A stretch of 64,000 nt of DNA from Mercurialis annua (Eukaryota; Streptophyta; Magnoliopsida; Malpighiales; Euphorbiaceae), in the NCBI RefSeq assembly GCF_937616625.2, contig NC_065571.1, positions 9,550,501 to 9,614,500 of the forward strand, given 5' to 3'. A program made the translations under genes and the position numbers. Position 1 is the first letter of the stretch. Every line of letters starts with the position of its first letter. The notes beneath the pieces were generated by a model. That model did no database searches, had not been told where the DNA came from, and worked only from the letters and a program-made list of their open reading frames with translations. Positions 45,590-56,300 of the stretch are shown in pieces.

Positions 45590-47757
45590 ATGTCTGACCA
45601 AAGACAAGAAGTAGAGCGAGTTGCCGCTGCAGCACGAAATGTTATAGAAGGGGCGCATGACGTCCATCCAGAAGCTCAAGATGAGTCTTCTGTTCACGGA
45701 GGAGGTGGTGGCCAAGAGGCCCAGGCGCAGGCACCTGGAGTGCAAGCGCAAGCCCAACAACCTAATGTTGTGGGTTTTGATCTGAATCAGTTTCTTACGG
45801 GAATTGCGGCTATGCAAGCCAATCAGGCTGAGGTGCAGAATATGCATCGTGAGCAACTACAGCAGCAACAGTTACGTAATGTGGCTTTCACCGATCGAGA
45901 TATCGTCTTGGCTTATATGCGTCTCAAACCAACTAAGTTTGACAGTACATGCGATGCTCTCGATTTCCTCGAAGAAGTAGAACGTAACGCTCGACGCCTG
46001 CAAGCTAATGAGAGGCAGACCATCATTATGGTGGAAATGTCATTGAAAGGACCTGCGAAAGATTGGTTTCAGCAGCATATTCAGCCAACCATGGACACTA
46101 TGACCTGGGCTGAATTTGCAAACCACTTTAGGGAATACTTTTTACCTTATGCGGTGACAGAGGGTTATCGTAGTCAGTGGTTGACCCTGAGTAGAGGCAA
46201 TCGATCTGTGCAAGAGTATGTAACGGAGTTTACCAGAGTGAGTAGGTTTGCACCAGACCTGACTACAGACCCTGTTAGAGTAAACTCGAGGTTTGTAGAG
46301 GGTCTAGGAGCTGAATTTGTGAGTCTGACGTCTGATATCGGAAGAACCCTAGTGCAATTGATTGATAGCGCTAGGCAAATGGAAGTTTCTCTGATCCGTT
46401 TTGGAAGAATTCCTGACCCTTCCAATGTTGCACCTATGAGAGATAATACGTTTCGTAGCGTACAGAGTGCGCCTACTCAGTCATATGTTGGGAATTATTC
46501 TCGATATATACAACGTCAGCGAGAACGCAAAAGACCTCGACGCGGAACACGAGTTAGTACCTCAGGCACCGGATTTAGTGCCAGATCGATGAGTGACATG
46601 GGAGGTGGAGTTCCTTTATGTTTGAACTGTAATAGGAGGCACTATGGCGCGTGTTACACTGCTAATGGAGCATGTTTTAACTGTGGTCAACGAGGTCACT
46701 TTGCTAAAGACTGTCCGAGGCAGATGCCCCAGGGTTCGATGACTATAGTAGTACAGCCTTCTTATCAGCAGCAGAGGACTGCACATCAGGCAGCGTCAGG
46801 ATATGATCAGACAGGGAGTACCTTCACTGGCCAGAGAGGCCGTGGTTACGCAAATCGAGGAGGCAGAAATGGCGGAGGACGCGGTACTGGTCAGACTTCG
46901 CAGGCTGGCGGAAGTCAGGCTAGGGTCTTTGCACTGAATCCTCAGGAGGCTCAGGCTTCCAATGCTGTGGTGCAAGGTACCTTTCCTATCGCTTCTCAAG
47001 ACACATTAATTTTATTTGATCCGGGCGCTACGCATTCGTTTGTTTCGCCTAGTTTTGCTAGTAAGTTAGGAGTGCAACCAGCGTACCTTAGGAATCCTTT
47101 GTTAGTAGCTACCCCAGTCGGAGAAAGTGTGGAAGTTAGTATCGTTTATCCGTCCTGTCCTGTCAAGGTTCAAGGGCGAGACTTATTAGTGGATTTGATT
47201 CTACTCGAAGTATTAGCTTTTGATGTCATATTAGGAATGGATTGGCTAGCTCAGCACTACACCAATGTGGATTGTCGGAAGAAGACGGTAACGTTTAACA
47301 CGCCTGGAATTGAAGCGGTTTCAATTCAGGGTGATAAGATGGAATCTTCTACGAGTATTATCTCAGCTATTAAAGCTTGTAGTATGTTGAAGAAGGGATG
47401 TCAAGGATTCTTAGCGATAGTACGAGATGTGGAGAAGAAAGGTGTGAATTTAAGTGATGTATCAGTGGTGTCGGAGTACCCAGACGTTTTTCCAGAGGAA
47501 TTACCTGGATTACCCCCAGATCGTGAGATTGAATTTTGTATCGAATTGGCTCCTGGCACGAAACCGATATCGATACCTCCTTATCGAATGGCGCCAGCAG
47601 AGCTCAAAGAACTTAAGGATCAACTAGAAGAATTGTTTGATCGTGGTTTCATTAAACCAAGTGTATCCCCGTGGGGTGCACCAGTGCTATTCGTGAAAAA
47701 GAAGGATGGATCGCTTCGATTATGTATCGATTATCGACAGCTGAATAAGGTGACGAT
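45590..47757 (+). pseudogene. Tekay-type gag, protease and N-terminal RT (interrupted)
   Basis: First half of the gag-pol of the outer element, from ATG 45590. The capsid-like gag ([20 protein letters not shown]) is followed by a CCHC zinc knuckle ([17 protein letters not shown]2CX4HX4C). The aspartic protease follows at 47006-47040 and the start of RT with [12 protein letters not shown] and [20 protein letters not shown]. It is cut after 723 codons by the Athila insertion and then meets a stop (47768-47770) a few codons into the foreign LTR. The protease site reads D-P-G instead of the usual D-S/T-G, which may already have disabled processing. The gag and knuckle are otherwise normal. Confidence 0.9.
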
Positions 47758-49303
47758 TGTTGGCAAATAATCGCAAGTGTACGATATCGCGCAAGTAATA
47801 TAACTTGGAAGACCAAGTATCGATCCCACAAGGAACAATGAACTAAACAACTAATTTCTAATATTCTTTAATTGGCTAGTAGGAAAATAAATGGATTTGT
47901 GTAAATTAATTATAATCTAAGTGAATTTAACTCAAGTAATTAGACTAAAAATCTGAAATCAAACAAATAAATTGAAGAATAAATAATAATGGTAAAAAGC
48001 TCAAGAATTGATAATTCCAAATAAACTAGTAGAAGAATGGATCAAAATTTATCTAGTGATTTTATTGTGAATCGAGCTATTCTAATGCACCGAATCCCGC
48101 TCTCTCAATCCTCAAAGATTCAAATAAAATCACAACCTAATTAGCTAATCAATTATTAACTTGCTCTCACAATATTAAAACTGAATTAAATAACTAAATT
48201 GTAATTATGAAGCAAACTCAACGACTACCTAAATTCCAACCCGCTCTCACGGTGTTTTCCTCTAAGTTTTTAATTACCTATGTCTATTTAATTAACAATC
48301 TCTCAATTAGTTAATTAAACACAAAATCATGAACTAAGTGATCAAATTAATTCAAGCATTAATCTTAGTAATTAAAACACAATTTGACTCACTTAATAAA
48401 TCCTAATCCAATTCGAAAACTAGTCTAAGTGTTCATATCAATCCCCGAACAAAGGATTTAGTTACACATGCTCAAGCTTAAATTAAACAAAGAAGAAGAT
48501 GAAGAATTAAACATAATTAGAACAATAAATACCGGAGTTGTCAATTTCGGGAGAATCGTCTAGATTAAACTTGAAATCTTCACAATCGTTCTTTGCAGAA
48601 ACTAATAATAAACTACTTATAAACTATTGAGAAATAGAAGCTAAAACGCTATTTTAAGAGAATGAAAATAAAACTAATGTAGTCTAAATTATTCTACGTA
48701 TTAAATTGAGTCTAGTACAAGGTCTTTATATAGTAGGAGGAGTTCCGGAGTCTTCTAATTCGTATTGCAAATTGATTTGTAATAGGAGTTGGAATTGTGA
48801 GTTGAAGAAGAATTTCAGTCCAAATCAAATCCTGAAGCACGCGTGTTTTACTCTTGTTCCGTTCGGGAAGCCCTTGGTTCCGTTCGTGACATGCCTAATT
48901 TTCCTCTTTTCCGAACGGAACAACCCTTTCACGTTCGAAAAACTCGTTGGCCGAAAGCTTTTGATATCAGATTCCTTCTTGAGTCCCGAACGGGACAAGG
49001 CTTTTCCGTTCGGGACTCATGCTTATTCTGCATGTTTTCCGTTCGGAACTCATCTTTTTCGAACGGAACAATCCTCAATCTCGTTCGTAACTTCAATTCC
49101 TTCGACCGCAAGCTACGCTTTTCACTCGTACACGCAATCCACCATAATTTTGCCCCAAATAGTCGGTTTTCACCTAATTTCCACTGAAATACTAACAAAC
49201 ACTATTAAACGTAAAAACGCCAAATAATGTATAAAAACAATACTACACATAATACAAACCGACTAAAATCGACCCTAAATATAGGAGTAAAATACTCCTA
49301 TCA
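47758..49303 (-). repeat. 3' LTR of the Athila element
   Basis: 1546 bp, near-identical to 58942-60487, with matching ends TGTTGGC and CTATCA on the plus strand. Frames inside it (for example 48706-49227) are open by chance and recur in the other LTR. Confidence 0.95.
48845..49110. repeat. CCGAACGG palindrome cluster in the Athila LTR (3' copy)
   Basis: About ten occurrences of CCGAACGG/CCGTTCGG with longer arms such as AGTCCCGAACGGGAC. The matching cluster in the 5' LTR is at 60029-60294. Confidence 0.9.
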
Positions 49304-51045
49304 AACCTCCTCACACTTAACCTTTGCTTGTCCTCAAGCAAGAAATAAATCTTACTCTACAAAATATGTTAGAAAACATTAGCATATAACTCAACAATAA
49401 ATCAATCAAAGAAATCCCCAACCCTATGAATAATATGAAAAACAACCTTCTAAAACCGACAACTAAATAATGATGCAATCGAATAACAATAATAATTTTA
49501 TGACATAATTCAATATAACAACGGTTACTAACTCATTAGTACAAGGTCAAATTGAATCACGCTTCAAGCTTCACTATCACTTGCGGGACATGGAACATAA
49601 TCAATTTCTCACTTAGGCAAATCATAGCACAATTCAATAAAAACTAAGCTAATGGCATCAATATTTCAACAAGTAGGGTATATAACAAAGAAAGCTCACA
49701 ATTGAAAGCATGAATACTCACCATAAGCTTGCTCATAGTCCCGGACTCCGCTACTTGATTCGGTAATCAACAAAAATCATATGGTCTTTTATTGGGTTGT
49801 AATGTGGCTAAGGTAAAGGGTAGGTAAAAAGGGTTAAACAAAGGCTAATTATCAACTTAATATACTATTTATTACTACTATTAACTTCTAGGTTGATCTA
49901 ACTCCGGTTTTGCGTTTACGTGAACTTATAACTTTCTTTTCTTTTTGATTTTACGCTCTACTCATTGCTTTTTGCAATCTCAGAATTTTTCTTCTTTTTT
50001 TTTTTTCTTTTGAAGCTTTTGCTTGCAAATTTTTATCTTTCTTTTTATTTTCTTTCAATCTTTTTCAAGGCGCAATCTTTATCTTTTAAGCCCAATGTAG
50101 TTCACTTTCTCTTTTCACTAATCTCGAGTTATTAATCACCTATATTCATCATGATCATAACAAATAATATATAAAGTCGATAAGGTAAACAAAAGAGGTA
50201 AAGCATAGAACGGTAAAATGTGTAAAATATGGTAAAAACAATAAAAAGGTTTAAGGCTCAAATTGGTGTAATCTAAGGGATAAAAGGTAGTCTATTTAAG
50301 TGGTCTAAAAGAAAGGTTATACCTAATTGCCATAATCATCTAATTGTTGAAAACTCAATCGTGTAACTTTAAACGGACACCGAGCAAGTTCTAGGAATAA
50401 AACATGAACTCAATACTCACAACAAGGAAATTAAGCTCAAAACTCTCAAAAGTGTGTGGTGTTATGCCATAAACTCAATTCCTACTTAAATTATGCTACT
50501 CATGCCAAAAGTTTAAAAACGACTATAAAAATAAACAATCGACATGTCATGAATCCGCATCAAATTATTCAATTATGTTTCAACGATTTGAACAAGTCTA
50601 AATTTTGAATTCACCCTTATTTCATCGGATTATGTCAACGAATTATTAAGTCATTAAGCAAGCATCGCTTGTCAATTGTCGAATTAAGAAAACGCGTTCA
50701 TACATTCATTGATTCGGGGAAATCTAAGATTGACAAATTAATTAAGATACACACCAAATCAACTAACACTTTCATATTTAAAAGACAACGATTTAAAACG
50801 ATACAAGACCTTGAAATAAACTAATTTAACACCTAATACAATCTACGAAAAAGAAAATAACAACTCAATAAAAATAAACTAAAACTGAAAATAAAGATAA
50901 ATCACCGAAAAATAACCCAAACGAAAAATAAATTTTTCTTCCCCCCTCCTCACACTATTTCTAGCTATGTCCCCAAAGCTAAGAAATAAGAAATAAAAAT
51001 AGAAAAAATTGGAAAGAGTTTGGGTTTAGAAAAACAAATCTCGCT
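49304..51045 (-). other. Athila non-coding tail before the 3' LTR
   Basis: AT-rich DNA with pyrimidine/purine runs (49935-50075) and no reading frame of note. In element orientation it ends in the purine tract AAGTGTGAGGAGGTT (about 49304-49318) next to the LTR, the expected plus-strand primer. Confidence 0.75.
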
Positions 51046-52392
51046 CTAGTCAAAGGCCGGTGGATCCGGTGATGGTTCCGGTGATGGATAACGCTCTCCG
51101 CCGGCGGCATTAAAGTAACCCCGAAGAAAATCCTCTTGCTGATTAAGTCGTGCTCGCATTCGATCTTGCCTCCATTGTAGTTGTGCAAGACCAACATGTT
51201 GTTCACGTCGGATGTCTTCAAGTAATTTTTGGTTAGTTTCCCAACCAACCCGGTTTTGCTCCCATCCGATCCGGTTTTGCTCAACCAACTCAGAAAACCG
51301 TTGGTCAAACCCGGAAACATGAGCCGCTTCTCCGGCTTGAGAAGTTCCCGCGGGTTCCTCCCCCGCTCTTCTTTCTTCTCCACCTTCTACTTCCCGTGCT
51401 ACCTCTTCTCGCCGTGTTCGTGCCACCAATCGTACCCTTCTATTATAGGGAATAACTCTTCCCTTCTTCACAAACCCGGCAACATCCAAATGGTTCATAT
51501 TAAGAGACCGTGCTAGAATGGTCTCAAAAGTCGACAAAGTAGACGCCGTAGGCATACAATTGTATTTTTCCGCCAAAGCACGAATAATGAAACCATAGCC
51601 AATCTTGGATAATTCGGATGGAACTTCCCTCAATCGCTTCAAAAGACGATACGCCGTGTTGACTTGGTATGCTTCTATCTCCGGATGCAAAATAGCATTC
51701 AAAGCTAAAAGATCACTCTTGGCCACCTTCGTATATTCACCACGCCCGCCAAACGAGTGCCCAAACCACTTCACAAACACCACAATAGCGATGTCTTTGA
51801 TTTCATTAATTTTGGACCCCCTTGTCCGATAATCATCACGATCCGTCAATTCCCTCCATATCTCCACTTGATCAAAATTTTGATCCCAATCTATCAACCC
51901 CGTTCCCCTCATTCCAAACATTTCCACCAAATCTTCAACACTAAGTGTGTGGCTAGTGTTGTTGATGCGGAAAGAAATAGATGAAGGAGAACCGCTAACC
52001 GGTTTGAGAGTAGAGAAGAATTCACGAGTAAGTTCATCGTAAGAGTGATGACTAACCTTTGCCAATGCCGATAACCCCAAAATATCCAAATAACGCTCCA
52101 CCTCATCCTTGATGCCAAGGCTCTCCATATCATCAAAATCGATTTGGAATGGAATTACCATTTCCCTTTCTTTGATACTCAAATATAAATCACCTTCCTC
52201 CTCCGTATGGATTTGGAAAGGTGCGTTATAGCGAGTAGTCAATATCGCCGAGGTGTTAACCCGAGATGAGGATGGAGCGGTTGATTTAGTACGTACCCTT
52301 CCCACGGCCGGTAAGGGTGGATTCGCCGCTTCTTGATTTCTCGTGCTTGAACGACGGATTGGTTGATTTTCGGCATTCTTGCTTCGCACCAT
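51046..52392 (-). CDS. Athila second ORF (ATHILA ORF-1-type, so-called env-like position)
   Basis: A 448-residue uninterrupted frame downstream of pol in the element. The N-terminus is basic and Ser/Thr-rich. The central part (about 95-310) is a globular domain of the plant ATHILA ORF type (FRINNTSHTLSVEDLVEMFG; KWFGHSFGGRGEYTKVAKSD), followed by a Glu/Arg-rich linker and a Gln/Arg-rich probable coiled coil (about 370-425). I see no signal peptide and no membrane segment, so although it occupies the place called env-like, nothing suggests a membrane-fusion protein. A TATA-like box 100 bp upstream suggests its own transcript. Function unknown. Confidence 0.88.
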   Translation of the reverse strand: MVRSKNAENQPIRRSSTRNQEAANPPLPAVGRVRTKSTAPSSSRVNTSAILTTRYNAPFQIHTEEEGDLYLSIKEREMVIPFQIDFDDMESLGIKDEVERYLDILGLSALAKVSHHSYDELTREFFSTLKPVSGSPSSISFRINNTSHTLSVEDLVEMFGMRGTGLIDWDQNFDQVEIWRELTDRDDYRTRGSKINEIKDIAIVVFVKWFGHSFGGRGEYTKVAKSDLLALNAILHPEIEAYQVNTAYRLLKRLREVPSELSKIGYGFIIRALAEKYNCMPTASTLSTFETILARSLNMNHLDVAGFVKKGRVIPYNRRVRLVARTRREEVAREVEGGEERRAGEEPAGTSQAGEAAHVSGFDQRFSELVEQNRIGWEQNRVGWETNQKLLEDIRREQHVGLAQLQWRQDRMRARLNQQEDFLRGYFNAAGGERYPSPEPSPDPPAFD

Positions 52393-52490
52393 GATTGCGG
52401 AATGAGAGTATTTCTAATAAATTTGGAGAATAAGAAAAGAAGAATATTAGAAGAAGAATATGTGTGAAATAGAAAGTAGAAAAATGCAAG

Positions 52491-52499
52491 GTATTTATA
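52491..52499 (-). promoter_or_regulatory. candidate internal promoter (TATA box) for the Athila second ORF
   Basis: On the minus strand CTATAAATAC lies about 100 bp before the ATG at 52392, a normal plant TATA-to-start distance. Confidence 0.5.
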
Positions 52500-52807
52500 G
52501 GAAAAATAAATCAAATCTCAAGAGTTCCCTCCACTAATTTCAAACTCTCCATTTAATAACTTGAAATTGATTTAACGGTTTAGATCGAAGCCATGTAATC
52601 AATCCAAGTGAAATTGAAACACTAATGAATGGTTCGGATTTGCCAAATCATCAATTCAAGTGAAAAATTCAAATTTTTACAAAGCACAAATCTCAAAGAA
52701 ACACAAGTTTCAAAAGAAACACAAATCTCAAAAGAAACACAAGTCCCAAGAAATCTACTCCACTTTAATTCAAAATTCAAAATTCAAATTTTTCAAAATT
52801 TTTGATG

Positions 52808-53190
52808 TTTCCCGAACGGGAATAATTTAATCCCGAACGGGATTAGGCTTAATTCTTGTCCCGTTCGAAACTTAGGCAAAATTTTCCTTGTTCCCGAACG
52901 GAACTATGGTGTCCCGAACGGGACAAAGGCAAATTTTGCCTAGTTCCGAACGGAACTACCCTTCCCGTTCGGAAAAGTGAGAAGCCGAGAGCTCTTTCTC
53001 GAACGGGAAGGGTGTGTCCCGTACGGGACAAAGGCAAATTTTGCCTAGTCCCGAACGGAATGACCCTTCTCCGTTCGAAAAAATTGAGGGCTGAGGGCTT
53101 TGTCCCGAACGGAAATAGCCTTTCCCGAACGGGACAAAGGCAAAATTTTCCTTTTTTCGAACGGGAAAGGTATTTCACGAACGGAAACCT
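52808..53190. repeat. CCGAACGG palindrome array in the Athila spacer
   Basis: About 17 palindromes such as TCCCGAACGGGA, GTTCCGAACGGAAC and GTCCCGTACGGGAC, interleaved with repeats of GGCAAA(A)TTTTGCCTAG, itself an inverted repeat. Frames on both strands (52849-53223 minus, 52856-53254 plus) are by-products. Confidence 0.93.
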
Positions 53191-53382
53191 CCTGAAATCA
53201 TGTATATACCTGCAAAACCACACAAAAACACACCCCGGAATTAAACGGAAATAAATAAACAGATTAAAATTTAAATACGCATAAAAGGAAAATAAAATAA
53301 ATAAAACAAAACACGTAACCTCTCGAGATTGCCTCTCGAGTGCGCTTTATTTTTGGTCAAAAGCTAGACCGTGGCCCGGAAT

Positions 53383-56300
53383 TTATGTAGGAGTGGTGAA
53401 CGTGATTTGTTCCACTACTTGATCCGTCAAAGGTCCAAGATACGGCTTGCACCGTTGTCCATTTACTTTGAAGATTTCACCACTAGAGTTCTCCAATTCC
53501 AAAGCTCCATGACTTGCCACCGTTCGAATCTTGAAAGGACCGCTCCACCGAGATTTTAATTTCCCGGGAAATAATTTGAGGCGTGAGTTGTAGAGTAAGA
53601 CGAAAGAGCCCTCCACAAACGTTTTGGGCACGATATGAGCGTCATGCCATCGTTTCGTCTTTTCTTTGTAAAGCTTGGCGTTTTCATAGGCATTTAACCG
53701 AAATTCGTCCAACTCATTGAGTTGAAGCATACGTTTCTCCCCCGCCGCTTTAAGGTCAAAATTGAGCTTTTTAATGGCCCAATACGCTCGATGTTCAAGT
53801 TCCACCGGAAGATGGCATGCTTTCCCAAAAACAATACGATATGGAGACATACCGAGGGGCGTTTTAAAAGCCGTACGATATGCCCATAATGCATCATCTA
53901 GTTTTAGTGACCAATCTTTCCTTGTGTTATTAACCGTTTTCTCTAGAATTCTCTTTAGCTCACGGTTAGAAACTTCAACTTGCCCGCTTGTTTGAGGATG
54001 GTACGGAGTAGCGACCCGATGATAGACTTTATATTTCCGCATCAAGGCATCGAATTGCCTATTGCAAAAGTGAGATCCACCGTCGCTTATTATTGCTCTA
54101 GGAGTACCGTATCGATTCATCAAACGTTTGAGAAAATCCAACACCACTTTGGCATCGTTAGTGGGTAATGCTTCCGCCTCTACCCATTTTGAAACGTAAT
54201 CTACGCACACCAATATGTATTGCTTTCCAAACGACATAGGAAAAGGACCCATGAAGTCTATTCCCCATACATCAAAAAGTTCCACCTCTTGAATGTTGGT
54301 AAGCGGCATTTCATCTCTCTTCGATATGTTCCCCACTCTTTGGCATCGATCGCAATGACTAACAAAGTCTTTCGCATCACGAAATAGCGTAGGCCAAAAG
54401 AATCCGCACTCTAGCACACGAGCGGCGGTCCTTGATGTACCATAATGGCCCGCATAGTCCGAGGAATGGCATTGACTAAGTATAGGCATCATCTCTTGTA
54501 GTGGTACACATCTCCTCAAAATCCCATCTCCACACACCTTGAAGAGGTACGGTTCCTCCCATAGAAATCGTTTAGCATCGCTCAAGAACTTCTTCCTTTG
54601 GTGGTAAGTCAAATCCGGTGGCATTATTTCGGAAGATAGATAGTTTGCGATATCCGCATACCATGGCGTTTCCACTTCCGAAAGTACCATCAACATCTCA
54701 TCCGGAAACGTTTCATTAATCTCTACGCCACTTATAATTGGTTCCGGAATCTCTAACCTTGACAAGTGATCGGCGACGACGTTCTCCGTTCCTTTCTTGT
54801 CGCGAATTTCGATGTCAAACTCTTGCATAAGGAGCACCCATCGGATTAGTCTCGGTTTAGCATCTTGCTTTGCAAAAAGGTATCGAAGGGCCGCATGGTC
54901 CGTATAGATGATAACCTTAGAGCAAAGTAAGTACGACCGAAATTTATCCAATGCGAACACCACCGCAAGCATCTCTTTTTCGGTGGTGGTGTAATTGAGT
55001 TGAGCACCCGCCAATGTTCGGCTTGCATAGTATATCACATGAAGCTTTTTCTCCCTCCGTTGCCCCAATACGCACCCGAGTGCTATATCACTTGCATCAC
55101 ACATGAGTTCGAAAGGAAGAGTCCAATCGGGTGATGAAATAATTGGGGCCGAGATAAGGGCTTTCTTCAACCTAGCAAAAGCATCAAGGCAATCATTAGT
55201 AAATTCATAAGGAATATCTTTAACAAGTAAATTAGTTAAAGGACGAGCAATGGAAGAGAAATTTTTGATGAATCGTCGATAAAACCCGGCGTGCCCTAAG
55301 AAGGCACGAACTCCTTTTACGGTAGTTGGTGGTGGTAGTTTCTCGATGATTTCCGTTTTTGCTCTATCTACTTCAATGCCGTCCTTGGAGATTTTATGTC
55401 CCAAGACAATTCCTTCCTCTACCATGAAATGGCACTTCTCCCAATTCAAGACTAGATTGGTCTCCTCACACCGGGCCAACACTCGTTCAAGATTATTTAA
55501 GCATATCTCAAAAGAGTCCCCGAATACCGAAAAATCATCCATGAAGACTTCCATAATATCTTCAATCATATCGGCGAAGATGGAAGTCATACATCGTTGA
55601 AATGTTGCCGGTGCATTACAAAGACCAAAAGGCATTCTCCGGTAAGCAAACGTTCCATAAGGACATGTGAAAGTTGTTTTCTCTTGGTCATCCGGGAAGA
55701 TAAGAATTTGATTGTACCCGGAATAACCATCGAGAAAACAATAATAAGCGTGGCCCGCTACCCGCTCCAACATTTGATCGATAAATGGTAACGGAAAATG
55801 GTCCTTCCTCGTCTCCGTATTCAACTTGCGGTAGTCAATACAAACACGCCATCCCGTTACCGTCCTAGTGGAAATTTGCTCACCCTTCTCGTTCTCGATC
55901 ACCGTCATCCCCCCTTTCTTTGGAACGCATTGAATGGGACTAACCCACGCACTATCGGATATGGGGTATATAATTCCGGCGTCGAGAAGTTTTACTATCT
56001 CTTTGTGCACGACCTCCTTCATATTTGGATTCAAACGCCGTTGTCTTTGAGCCGATGCTCTTGACTCGTTTTCTAGGTGGATCTTGTGCATGACCACCGA
56101 GGGACTAATTCCTCGGATGTCCGAAATTTGCCAACCGATCGCCAATATATGTTGCTTCACCACTTTGATAACTCTCGCTTCTTGTGTTTCCGACAAGTTG
56201 TTTGAGATGATGATGGGAAGAGTCATGTTGTCGCCTAAAAACGCATACCGTAAGTGAGATGGTAACGTTTTAAGCTCAACCTTTGGTGGAGAGATAGAAG

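Larger units (their letters stand above)
52393..53382 (-). other. Athila spacer between pol and the second ORF
   Basis: Non-coding. It holds the candidate internal promoter near 52495, a small ACACAA(A/G)T(C/T)(T/C)CAA(A/G) repeat near 52685-52750, and the palindrome array at 52808-53190. Confidence 0.7.

Noticed and set aside
48706..49227. 173-codon frame in the Athila LTR, repeated at 59890-60411
   Set aside because: It is LTR sequence; the frame is on the strand opposite to element transcription and spans the palindrome cluster.
52849..53254. Overlapping frames on both strands in the Athila spacer
   Set aside because: They follow from the palindromic repeats and have no family resemblance.
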